Positions 20,151 through 31,804 of a stretch of DNA of 35,756 nt are shown here, one piece after another (positions within the stretch are counted from its first letter, which is position 1; every line of letters starts with the position of its first letter). A program made the translations under genes and the position numbers. Source of the DNA: Purshia tridentata. Taxonomy: Eukaryota > Streptophyta > Magnoliopsida > Rosales > Rosaceae. The DNA lies in the NCBI GenBank assembly GCA_003254885.1, contig QANT01009015.1, positions 1 through 35,756 on the forward strand, in the 5' to 3' direction. The notes under the pieces are model-generated. The model had not been told where the DNA came from and ran no database searches. It saw nothing but the letters and a program-made list of their open reading frames with translations.

Positions 20151-21810
20151 GTCTTTCATGTCGACTGAGCATGTTTGGGTACAACTTCAACCGAATTGGA
20201 CTCAGTGTGCGCTGAAATGACGTATTCCTGTGTTCTTCACACCTGAAGTGGTTCTTTAGGCCTAGAACGCTAATCCAAAAAGAGAAAGTGCTTCCCCATG
20301 TCTTTCTTGTCAACCGAGCATGTTTTGGTCCAAATTTGACTAAATGGTGCTCAGTGTGCACCGAAATGACGTTTCTGTGCATTCTTAGCACCTAAAGTGG
20401 TTCTTTTCGTCAAAAACGCCATTCGAGACATGAGAAAGTGCTTCCCCATGTCTTTCTTCCCAACCGCTCACGTTCTGGTGCCAGTTGGACGAAGTTACAC
20501 TGAGTATGCACTGAAATGAAGTTTTCGTTACTTCTTAAATTGGAATGTGCTTCTTGCGGGCTAGAAAAACTAATTGAAGAATGATAAAGTTCTTCTCCAA
20601 GTCTTTCTTGCCAATCGAGCACGTTTTGGTGCAACTTTAACCGAATTGCACGTAGCGTGCACCGAAGTGACGTTTTCGTGCTACTTTAAACAAATTGGAC
20701 TAAGTGTGCATCGAAATTACGTGTTTGTGCATTCTTAAGACCTAAAGTGGTTCTTTTGGGCAAGCACGCTAATCGAGACATGAGAACGATCGTCCTCACG
20801 TCTTTCTTACCAACCAAGCATGTTTTGGTGCAACTTGAAAAGACATAGTTGAGCATTCTTGACACCTACAGTGGTTCACTTCGGCTAGAACGCTAACCCA
20901 AGCATGAGAAAGTGATTCTCCATGTCTTCTTTGCTAATGGAGCACGTTTTGGTTCCCCTATAACGAAATTGGAGTTAGTGTGCCCCGAAATGACTAATTC
21001 GTGCATTTTTTACGCCTAAACTAGTTCATTTTAGCTAGATATGAGAAAGTGGTTCCCCATGTCTCTCGTGCCAACCAGGCATGTTTTGGTGCAACTTTAA
21101 CCAAATTCGACTTAGTGTGCACTGATATGACGTTTTCGTGCATTCTTAACACGTAAAGTTGTTCTCTAGGGCTGGCATGCTAATCGAGACATGACAAAGT
21201 GCTTCCCCATGCCTTTTTTTTCATCTGGGCACGTTTTGCTGCGACCTTAAACGAATTGGACTACCTATGCAACGAAATGATGGATTCGTGTATTCTTAAC
21301 ACCTACAGGAGTTCTGTAGGACCAGAACGCTAATTAAGACATGAGAAAGTGGTTCCCCATGTCTCTCGTGCCAACCAAACACGTTTTGGTGCAACTTTAA
21401 CCAAATTCGACCTAGTGTGCACTGCAATGACGTTTTCGTGCATTCTTAACACATAAAGCTGTTCTCTAAGGCAGGCATGCTAATCGAGACATAACAAAGT
21501 GCTTCCCCATGCTTTTTTTCCCAACCAGGCTTGTTTTGGTGCATTTTGGATGAAATTAGGCTGAGCATGCATCGAAATGATGTTTTCGTCCCAACTAAAC
21601 ATGAAATGTGCTTCTTTTTTGCTCGAACGCTAATCAAAGCATGGGAAAGCGCTTCCCGTGTAGTTCTTGCCAACAAATAGTGTTTTGGTGCAACGTTAAC
21701 CGAATTGCACTCTGTGTGCATTGAAATGACGTTTTCGTGCATTCTTAACACCCAAAGTTTTTCTTTACGGGGTAGCACGATAATCGAGACACGAGAAAGT
21801 GCTTCCCTAT
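20151..21810 (-). repeat. HOR unit R3 with a T-to-W deletion
   Basis: The order is P-Q-R-G-S-T, then near 21035-21060 the T monomer (CATTTTAGCTAGA) breaks into TATGAGAAAGTGG of the V/W boundary, removing U and a V. W-V-W-X-Y follow. The S monomer near 20840 has also lost about 27 bp. Confidence 0.7.
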
Positions 21811-24800
21811 GTCTTTGATGTCGACCGACCACGTTTTGGTACAACTTCAACCGAATTGGATTCAGTGTGAGCCGAAATGACGTATTCCTACGTTCTTCAC
21901 ACCTAAAGTGGTTTGTTAGGCCTAGAACGCTAATCCAAACATGAGAAAGTACATCCCCATGTCTTTCTTGTCAACTGAGGACGTTTTGGTCCTACTTTAA
22001 CTAAATTGTGCTCAGGGTGCACCGAAATGACGTTTCTGTGCATTCTTCATGCCTAAAGTGGTTTTTTTGGTCAAGAACGTCATTCGAGACGTGAGAAAGT
22101 GCTTCCCCATGTCTTTCATCCCAACTAGGCACGTTTTGGTGCCAGTTGGACGAAGTTACACTGAGTATGCATCGAAATGAAGTTTTCGTCACTTCTCAAC
22201 ATGAAATGTGCTTCTTGTGGGCCAGAAAAAATAATTAAAGAATGATAAAGTGCTTCTCCATGTCTTTCTTCCCAACCCAGCACATTTTGGTGCAACTTTA
22301 ACCAAATTGCACTCCACGTGCACCGAAGTGATATGTTCATGCAACTTTAAAAAAATTGGACTAAGTGTGCATCGAAATGACGTGTTCGTGCATTCTTAAG
22401 ACCGAAACTGGTTCTTTAGGGCTAGCACGCTAATCGAGACATGAGAAAGATCTTCCCCACGTATTTCTTGCCAACCAAGCATGTTTTGGTGCAACTTGAA
22501 AAGAATTGGGCTCAGCGTGCATCGAAAAGACATATTTGAGCATTCTTAACACCCACAGTGGTTCATTTGGGCTAGAACGCTAACCTAAGCATGAGAAAGT
22601 GATTCTCCTTGTCTTTTTTGCCAATCGAGCTCATTTTGGTTCCTCTATAACGTAATTGGACTTAGTATGCCCCGGAATGACTTATTCGTGCATTCTTTAC
22701 ACCTAAACTAGTTGATTTTGTCTAGAAAACTAATCCAAGCATGAGAAAGTGCTTCCACGCGTGTTTCTTGCCAACCGAACATGTTATTGTGCAACTTCAA
22801 CCAAACTGGACTCGGGTTGCACTTAAATGATTTATTTGTGCATTCTTAACACCCAAAGTGAGTCATTTGGGTTAGAACACAAATTCAAATGTGAGAAGGT
22901 CGTTCCCCATGTGTTTCTTGCCATCCGAGCATGTTTTGGTACGACATTAAACAAATTGGACTACCTGTGCAGCGAAATGACATATTTGAGTATTCTTAAC
23001 ACCTAGAGGAGATCTTTAGGGCCAGAACGCTAATCGAGCCATCAGAGAGTGGTTCCCCATGTCTCTCATGCCAACCAGGCCCGTTTTGGTGCAACTTTAA
23101 CCAAATTCGACATAGTGTGCACTGAAATGACATTTTGGTGCATTCTTAACATGTAAAGTTTTTCTCTAGGGCTGGCACGCTAATCGAGACTTAACAAAGT
23201 GCTTCCCCATGCCTTTTTTGCCATCCGAGCACGTTTTGGTGCGACCTTAAACAAATTGGACTACTCGTGCAACGAAATGATGGATTCGTGTATTCTTAAC
23301 ACGTAGAGGAGTTCTTTAGCGCTAGAATGCTAATCGGGACATGAGAAAGTGGTTCCCCATGTCTCTCGTGCCAACCAAGCAAGTTTTGGTGCAACTTTAA
23401 CCAAATTCGACTTAGTGTGCACCACAATGACGTTTTCGTGCATTCTTAAAACATAAAGCTGTTCTCTAGGGCTGGCATGATAATCAAGACATGACAAAGC
23501 GCTTTCCCATGTGTTTCTTGTCATCCGGGCATGTTTTGGTTCGACCTTAAACAAATTGGAGTACCTGTGCACTGAAATGACGTATTCGTGTATTCTTAAC
23601 ACCTAGAGGAGTTCTTTAGGGCTAGAACGCTAATCGAGACATCAAAAAGCGGTTCCCCATGTCTCTCATGCCAACCAGGCCCGTTTTGGTGCAACTTTAA
23701 CCAAGTTCGACTTAGTGTGCACTGAAATGACGTTTTCGTGCATTCTTAACGCATAAAGTTGTCCTCTAGTGCTGCCACGAAACTCGAGACATGACAAAGT
23801 GCTTCCCCATGTGTTTCTTGCCATCCGGGCACGTTTTGGTTCGACTTTAAAAAAATTGGACCACCTGTTCACCGAATTCGTGTATTCTTAACACCTAGAG
23901 CAGTTCTTTAGGCCTAGAATGCTAATTGAGACATGAGAACGTGGTTCCCCATGTCTCTCGTGCCAACCAGGCACATTTTGGTGCAACTTTAACCAAATTC
24001 GACTTAGTGTGCACTACAATGACGTTTTCGTGCATTCTTAAAACATAAAGCTGTTCTCTAGGGCTGGCATTCTAATCGAGACGTGACAAAGTGCTTTCCC
24101 ATGTGTTTCTTGCCATCCGGGCACGTTTTGGTTCGACCTTAAACAAATTGGACTACCTGTGCACCGAAATGACGTATTAGCGTATTCTTAACACCTAAAC
24201 CAGTTCTTTAGGGCCAGAACGCTAATCGAGACATCAGAAAGTGGTTCCCCAAGTCTCTCATGCCAACTAGGCGCATTTTGGTGCAACTTTAACCAAATTC
24301 GACTTAGTGTGTACAGAAATGACGTTTTCGTGCATTCTTAACACATAAAGTTGTCCTCTAGTGCTGACACGTAAATCGAGACATGACAAAGTGCTTCACA
24401 TGTGTTTCTTGCCATCCGGGCATGTTTGGGTTCGACCTTAGATAAATTGGACTACCTATGCACCGAATTCGTGTATTCTTAACACCAAGAGGAGCTCTTT
24501 ACGCCCAAAAAACTAATCGAGACATGAAAGTGGTTCCCCATGTCTCTCGTGCCAACCAGGCACGTTTTGGAGCAGCTTTAACCAAATTCAACTTAGTGTG
24601 CACTGATATGACGTTTTCGTGCATTCTTAACACATAAAGTTGTTCTCTAGGGCTGTCACACTAATCGGGATATGACAAAGTGCTTTCCCATGTGTTTCTT
24701 GCCATCCGGGCATATTTTGGTTCGACCTTAAACAAATTGGACTACCTGTGCACCGAAATGACGTATTTGTGAATTATTAACACCTAGAGGAGTTCTTTAG

Positions 24801-26191
24801 GGCCAGAAGACTAATCGAGACATCAGAAAGTGGTTTCCCATGTCTCTCATGCCAACCAGGCCCGTTTTGGTTCAAGTTTAACCAAATTCGACTTAGTATG
24901 CACAGAAATGACGTTTTCATGCATTCTTAACACATAAAGTTGTTCTCTAGTGCTGGCATAGAAATCGAGACATGACAAAGCGGTTCCCCATGTGTTTCTT
25001 GCCATCCGGGCACGTTTTGGTTCGACCTTAAACAAATTGGACTACCTGTGCACTGAAATGACGAATTCATGTATTCTTAACACCTAGAGGAGTTCTTTAG
25101 GGCCAGAACGGTAATCTAGACATGAGAAACCAGTTCCCCATGTCTCTCGTGCCAACTAGGCACGTTTTGGTGCAACTTTAACCAAATTCGACTTAGTGCG
25201 CACTGAAATGAGGTTTTCGTGCATTCTTAACATGTAAAGTTGTTGTCTAGGGTTGGCACGCTAATCGAGACATGACAAAGTGCTTCCCCATGCCTTTTTT
25301 GCCATCCGGGCACGTTTTGGTGCGACCTGAAACAAATTAGACTACCTGTGCAACGAAATGATGGATTTGTATATTCTTAACACCTAGAGGAGTTCTTTAG
25401 GGCTAGAACGCTAATCGAGACATGAGAAAGTGGTTCCCAATGTCTCTCGTGCCAACCAAGCACGTTTTTGTGCAACTTTAACCAAATTCGACTGTGTGTG
25501 CACTGCAATGACGTTTTCGTGCATTCTTAACACGTAAAGTTGTTCTCTAGGGCTTGCACACTAATCGAGACATGACAAAGTGCTTCCCCATGCATTTTTT
25601 GCCATATGGGCACGTTTTGGTTCGACCTTAAACAAATTGGACTACCTGTGCAATGAAATGATGATTTCCTGTATTCTTAACACCTAGAGGAGTTCTTTAG
25701 GGCCAGAACGCTAATCGAGACATGAGAACGTGGTTCCCAATGTCTCTCGTGCCAACCAAGCACGTTTTTGTGCAACTTTAACCAAATTCGACTTTGTGTG
25801 CACTGCAATGACGTTTTCGTGCATTCTTAACACATACGGCTGTTCTCTAGGGCTAGCATGCTAATCGAGACATGACAAAGTGGTTCCCCATGCTTTTTTT
25901 GCCAGTCGGGCATGTTTTGGTGCATTTTGGATGAAATTAGGCTATGCATGCACCGAAGTCATGTTTTCGTCCAGTTTAAACACGAAATGTGCTTCTTTTT
26001 GGTTCGAATGCTAATCGAAGCATGGGAAAGCGTTTCCCATGTCGTTCTTGCCAATAAATATTGTTTTGGTGCAATGTTAACCGAATTGCACTCTGTGTGC
26101 ACTGAAATGACGTTTTCGTGCATTCTTAACACCCAAAGTTGTTCTGTGCGGGGTAGCACGGTAATCGAGACATGAGAAAGTGCTTCCCCAT
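21811..26191 (-). repeat. HOR unit R4, with ten V-W dimers
   Basis: The order is P-Q-R-G-S-T-U-(VW)10-X-Y. All types are present, and the length (about 4.4 kb) comes from the dimer expansion. Confidence 0.8.
22911..25891 (-). repeat. Ten-copy V-W dimer subarray (~298 bp unit)
   Basis: W monomers start (GTCTCTC) at 23061, 23361, 23661, 23953, 24253, 24542, 24842, 25142, 25442 and 25742, alternating with V. CATGCC and CGTGCC subtypes of W alternate strictly from 23061 to 25142. Two V copies about 601 bp apart (near 23871 and 24472) share the same 8-bp loss in ACCGAATTCGTG. Their neighbouring W copies share TGTCCTCTAGTGCTG. Together these mark a nested 4-mer of about 590-600 bp. Confidence 0.85.
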
Positions 26192-28108
26192 GTCTTTGAT
26201 GTCGACCGACCACATTTTCGTACAACTTCAACCGAATTTGACTCAGTGTGAGCTGAAATGACGTATTCCTGCGTTCTTCACACCTAAAGTGGTTCATTAG
26301 GCCTAGAACGCTAATCCAAACATGAGAAAGTGCTTCCCCAGTTCTTTCTTGTTGACCGAGCACGTTTTCGTCCTACTTTAACTAAATTGTGCTAAGTGTG
26401 CACCGAAATGACGTTTCTGTGCATTCTTCACGCCTAAAGTGGTTTTTTTGGTCAAGAACGTCATTCGAGATCTGAGAAAGTGCTTCCCCATGTCTTCAAT
26501 CCCAATCGGGCACGTGTTGGTCACTTCTCAGTACGAAATGAAGTTTTCGTCACTTCTCAACACGAAATGTGCTTCTTGCGGGCCAGAAAGACTAATTGAA
26601 GAATGATAACATGCTTCTCCATGTCTTTCTTGCCAACTGAGCACGTTTTGGTGCAACTTTATCCAAATTGCACTCAACGTGCACCGAAGTGACGTTTTCT
26701 TGCAACTTTAAAAAAATTGGACGAAGTGTGCATCGAAATGACGTGTTCGTGCATTCTTAAGACCTAAGCTGGTTCTTTAGGGCTAGCACGCTAATCGAGA
26801 CATGAGAAAGATCTTCCCCACGTCTTTCTTGCCAACCAAGCATGTTTTGGTGCAACTTGAAAAGAATTGGGCTAACCGTTCACCGAAAAGACATATTTGA
26901 GCATTCTTGACACCTACAGTGGTTCATTTGGGCTACAACGCTAACGCAAGCATGAAAAAGTGATTCTCCATGTCTTTCTTGCCAATCGAGCACGTTTTGG
27001 TTCCTCTATAACGAAATTGGACTTAGTATGGCCCGAAATGACTTATTCATGGATTCTTTCCACCTAAATTAGTTGATCATGGCTAGAAAGCTAATCCAAG
27101 CATACGAAAGTGCTGCCCCGTGTGTTTCTTGCCAACCGAACATGTTTTTGTTCAACTTCAACCAAATTGGACTCGGGTTGCACTTAAATGATGCATTCGT
27201 GAATTCTTAACACCCAAAGTGATTCATTTGGGTTAGAACGCAAATTCAAACGTGAGAGGGTGGTTTCCCATGTGTTTCTTGCCATCTGAGCATGTTTTGG
27301 TGTGAGCTTAAACAAATTGGACTTCCTGTGCACCGAAATGACGAATTCGTGTATCCTTAACACCTAAAGGAGTTCTTTAGGGCCAGAATGCCAATCGAGA
27401 CATGAGAAAGTGGTTCCCCTTGTCTCTCGTGCCAACCAGGAACCTTTTTATGCAACTTTAACCAAGTTTGACTTAGTGTGCACTGATATGACGTTTTCGT
27501 GCGTTCTTAACACATAAAGTTGTTCTCTAGGGCTAGCACGCTAATTGAGACATGACAAGGTGCTTCTCCAAGCCTTTTTTGCCATCCGGGCACATTTTGG
27601 TGCGACCTTAAACAAATTGGACTACTTGTGCGCCGAAATGACGTATTCGTGTATTCTTAACACCTAGAGGAATTCTTTAGGGCCAGAATGCTAATCGAGA
27701 TTTGAGAAAGTGGTTCCCCATGTCTCTCGTGCCAACCAGGCACGTTTTGGTGCAACTTTAACCAAATTCGACTTAGTGTGTGCTGATATGATGTGTTCGT
27801 GCGTTCTTAACACACAAAGTTGTTCTCTAGTGCTGGCACGCTAATTGAGACTTGACAAAGTGCTTCCCCATCTGTTTCTTGCCATCCGAGCACTTTTTGG
27901 GGCGAGCTTAAACAAATTGGACTACTTGTGCACCGAAATGACATATTTGTGAATTATTAACACCTAGAGGAGTTCTTTAAGGCCAGAACGCTAATTGAGA
28001 CATGAGAAAGTGGTTCCCTATGTCTCTCGTGCCAACCCGGCACGTTTTAGAGCAACTTTAACCAAATTCGATTTTGTGTCCACTAAAATGACATTTTCGT
28101 GCATTCTT

Positions 28109-28448
28109 AACACATGAAGTTGTTCTCTAGTGCTGGCACGCTAATTCAAACATGACAAAGTGCTTCCCCTTGCCTTTTTGCCATCCGAGCAAGTTTTGGT
28201 GCAACCTTAAACAAATTGGACTACCTGCGCACCGAAATGATGTATTCGTGTATTCTTAACACCTAGAAGGAGTTCTTTAACACATGAAGTTGTTCTCTAG
28301 TGCTGGCACGCTAATTCAAACATGACAAAGTGCTTCCCCTTGCCTTTTTGCCATCCGAGCAAGTTTTGGTGCAACCTTAAACAAATTGGACTACCTGCGC
28401 ACCGAAATGATGTATTCGTGTATTCTTAACACCTAGAAGGAGTTCTTT
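28109..28448 (-). repeat. 170-bp tandem duplication, no difference seen by eye
   Basis: Positions 28109-28278 (AACACATGAAGTTGTTCTC to AGGAGTTCTTT) are repeated at 28279-28448. I see no mismatch over 170 bp, in an array where neighbouring monomers differ at many positions. The 170-bp length is out of register with the 150-bp monomer. Confidence 0.92.
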
Positions 28449-28484
28449 TATTCGTGTATTCTTAACACCTAGAAGGAGTTCTTT
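28413..28484 (-). repeat. 36-bp perfect tandem duplication at the end of the 170-bp copy
   Basis: TATTCGTGTATTCTTAACAC through GGAGTTCTTT at 28413-28448 is repeated without visible change at 28449-28484. It begins exactly where the second 170-bp copy ends, so the two events are probably linked. Confidence 0.92.
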
Positions 28485-28918
28485 AGGGACGGATCGCTAA
28501 TCAAGATATGAGAAAGTAGTTCCCCTAGTGTCTTGTGCCAACCAGGCACGTTTTGGTGCAACTTTAACCAAATTCGACTAGTGTGCACTGGTATGACATG
28601 ACAAAGTGCTTCCCCATGCCTTTTTTGCCAACTGGGCACATTTTGGTGCATTTTGGATGAAATTAGACTGAGCATGCACCTAAATGATGTTTTCGTCCCA
28701 TCTAAACACGAAATGTGCTTCTTTTTTGCTCGAACGCTAATCGAAGCAAGGGAAAGTGCTTCCCCATGTCTTTCTTTCCAACCATTAGTGTTTTGGTGCA
28801 ACGTTAATCCAATTGCACTCCGTGTGCACCGAAATGACGTTTTCATGCATTATTAACACCCAAAGTGGTTCTTTGCAGGGTAACATGGTAATCAAGACAT
28901 GAGAAAGTGCTTCCGCTT

Positions 28919-29818
28919 GTCTTTGATGTCGATCGAGCACGTTTTGGTACAACTTTATCCGAATTGGACTCAGTGTGCGCCAAAATGACGTATTCATGTG
29001 TTCTTCACACCTAAAATGGTTCTTTAGGCCTAGAACGCTAATCCAAACATGAGAAAGTGCTTCCCCATGTCTTTCTTGTCAATCGAGCACGTTTTTGTCC
29101 AACTTTAACTAAATTGTGCTCGGTGTGCACCGAAATGATGTTTTTGTGCATTCTTAGCATCTAAAGTGGTTCTTTAGGTCAAGAATGCCATTCGAGACAT
29201 GAGAAAGTGCTTCCCTATGTCTTTCGTCCCAACCAGGCACGTTTTGGTGCCAGTTGGACGAAGTTACATTGAGTATGCATCGAAATGAAGTTTTCGTTAC
29301 TTGTCAACACGAAATGTGCTTCTTGCGGGCTAGAAAAACTAATTCAAGAATGATAAAGTACTTATCCATGTCTTTCTTGCCAACTGAGTACGTTTTGGAG
29401 CAACTTAACCAAATTCGACATAGTGTGCACTGCAATGACGTTTTCGTGCATTCTTAACACATAGAACTGTTCTCTAGGGCTAGCATGCTAATCTAGACAT
29501 GACAAAGTGCTTCCTCATGCTTTTTTTGCCAACCGGGCATGTTTTGGTGCAGTTTGGATGAAATTAGGCTGAGCATGCACCGAAATGATGTTTTCGTCCC
29601 ATCTAAACACGAATTGTGCTTCTTTTTGGCTCAAACGCTAATCGAAGCATGGGAAAGCGCTTCCCATGTCGTTCTTGCCAGCAAATAGTGTTTTGGTGCA
29701 ACGTTAACCGAATTGCACTCCGTGTGCGCTGAAATGATGTTTTCGTGCATTCTTAACACCCAAATTTGTTCTTTGCAGGGTAGCACGGTAATCAAGACAT
29801 GAGAAAGTGCTTCGCCAT
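28919..29818 (-). repeat. HOR unit R6, contracted 6-monomer form
   Basis: The order is P-Q-R-G/W-X-Y in 900 bp. Near 29380-29410 the start of G (CTTGCCAACTGAGTACG) passes into W (TTAACCAAATTCGACATAG). This removes most of G plus S, T, U and the V-W block. It is the shortest unit in the right array. Confidence 0.75.
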
Positions 29819-31804
29819 GTCTTTGATGTCGACTGACCACGTTTTGATACAACTTCAACCGAATTGGATTTAGTGTGAGCCGAATTGACGTATTCCTACG
29901 TTCTTCACAAATAAAGTGGTTTTTTAGGCCTAGAACGCTAATCCAAACATGAGAAAGTGCTTCCCCATGTCTTTCTTGTCAACCGAGCACGTTTTGGTCC
30001 TACTTTAACTAAATTGTGCTCAGTGTGCACCAAAATGGCGTTTCTGTGCATTCTTCACACCTAAAGTGGTTTTTTTGGTCAAGAACGCCATTCGAGACGT
30101 GAGAAAGTGCTTCCCATGTCTTTCATCCCAACTGGGCATGTTTTGGTGCCAGTTACACTGCGTATGCATCGAAATGAAGTTTTCGTCACTTCTAAACACG
30201 AAATGTACTTCTTGCGAGCTAGAAAAACTAATTCAAGAATGATAAAGTACTTATCCATCTCTTTCTTGCCAACCGAGCAAGTTTTGGTGCAACTTTAATC
30301 AAATTGTACTCAGCGTGCACCGAGGTGACGTTTTCGTGCAACTTTAAAAAAATTGGACTAAGTGTGCATCGAAATGATGTGTTCGTGCATTCTTAAGACC
30401 TAAAGTGGTTCTTTGGGGCTAGCACACTAATCGAGACATGACAAAAATCTTCCCCACGTCTTTCTTGCCAACCAAGCATGTTCTGGTGCAACTTGAAATG
30501 AATTGGGCTGAGCGTGGGCCGAAAAGACATATTTGAGCATTCTTACCATCTACAGTGGTTCATTTGGGCTAGAACGCTAACCCGTGTGTTTCTTGCAGAC
30601 CAAACATGTTTTTGTGCAACTTCAACCAAATCAGACTCGGGTTGCACTTAAATGATGTGTTCGTGCATTCTTAACACCCAAAGTGGTTCATTTGGGTTAG
30701 AACACAAATTCAAAAGTGAGAAGGTGGTTGCCCATGTGTTTCTTGCCATCCGGTCACGTTTTGGTGTGACCTTAAACAAATTGGACTACCTGTGCACCGA
30801 AATGTCGTATTCATGTATTCTTAACACCTAGAGGAGCTCTTTAGGCCCAGAACGCTAATCGAGACATGAAAACGTGGTTCCCCATGTCTCTCGTGCCAAC
30901 CAGGCACGTTTTGGTGCAACTTTAACCAAATTCGACTTAGTGTGCACTAATATGACGTTTTCGTGCATTCTTAACACATAAAGTTGTTCTCTAGAGCTGG
31001 CACGCTAATCGAGACATGACAAAGTGCTTCCTCATTTGTGTCTTGCCATTTGGGCACTTTTCAGTGCGACCTTAAACAAATTGGACTACATGTAAACCGA
31101 AATGACGTATTCCTGAATTCTTAACACCTAGAGGAGTTCTTTGCGGCTAGAATGCTAATCGAGACATGAGAAAGTGGTTCCCCATGTCTCTCGTGCCAAC
31201 CAGGCACGTTTTGGTGCAACTTTGACCAAATTCGACTTACTGTGCACTGAAATGACATTTTCGTGCATTGTTAACACATAAAGTTGTTCTCTAGTGCTGG
31301 CACGCTAATTCAGACTTGACAGAGTGCTTCCCCATGCCTTTTTTGCCATTCGGGCATGTTTTGGTGCGGCCTTAAACAAATTGGACTAACTATGCACCGA
31401 AATGTCGTATTCGTGTATTCTTAACACGTAAAGGACTTCTTTAGGGCCAAACGCTAATCAAGACATGGGAAAGTGGTTCCCATGTCTCTCGCGCCAACCA
31501 GGCTCGTTTTGGTGCAACTTTAACCAAATTCGACTTAGTGTCAACTTATATGATGTTTTCGTACATTCTTAACACATAAAGTTGTTCTCTATGGTTGGCA
31601 CGCTAATCGAGACATGACAAAGTGCTTCCCCATGCTTTTTTTGCACCGAAATGATGTTTTCATCCCATCCAATAGTGTTTTGGTGCGACATTAACCCAAT
31701 TGCACTTCGTCTGCAACGAAATGATGTTTTCTTACATTCTTAACACACAAAGTGGTTCTTTGCGCGGTAGCACGCTAATCGAGGCATGAGAAAGTGCTTC
31801 CCCA
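29819..31804 (-). repeat. HOR unit R7 with S/U fusion and truncated X
   Basis: The order is P-Q-R-G-S/U-(VW)3-x-Y. Near 30583, GAACGCTAACCC of S joins GTGTGTTTCTTGC of U, so T is missing. R has lost a short segment near 30150. Near 31642-31670, X is reduced to TTTGCACCGAAATGATG...CATCCCATCC, which runs into the CCAATAGTG of Y. Confidence 0.7.

Larger units (their letters stand above)
26192..28918 (-). repeat. HOR unit R5 (P-Q-R-G-S-T-U-(VW)3-V-duplication-W-X-Y)
   Basis: R is shortened near 26518 (CGTGTTGGTCACTTCTCAGTACG), with a short local duplication of the TCACTTCTCA segment. The last V is duplicated out of register. The following W is truncated at 28588-28600, where GGTATGAC joins ATGACAAAGTGC, removing about half a monomer through an ATGAC microhomology. 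Confidence 0.7.

Noticed and set aside
19969..20391. 140-codon minus-strand open frame and similar ones across both arrays
   Set aside because: All lie in the satellite, repeat with the monomer, and have no recognisable domain, splice structure or regulatory context. I treat them as repeat by-products.
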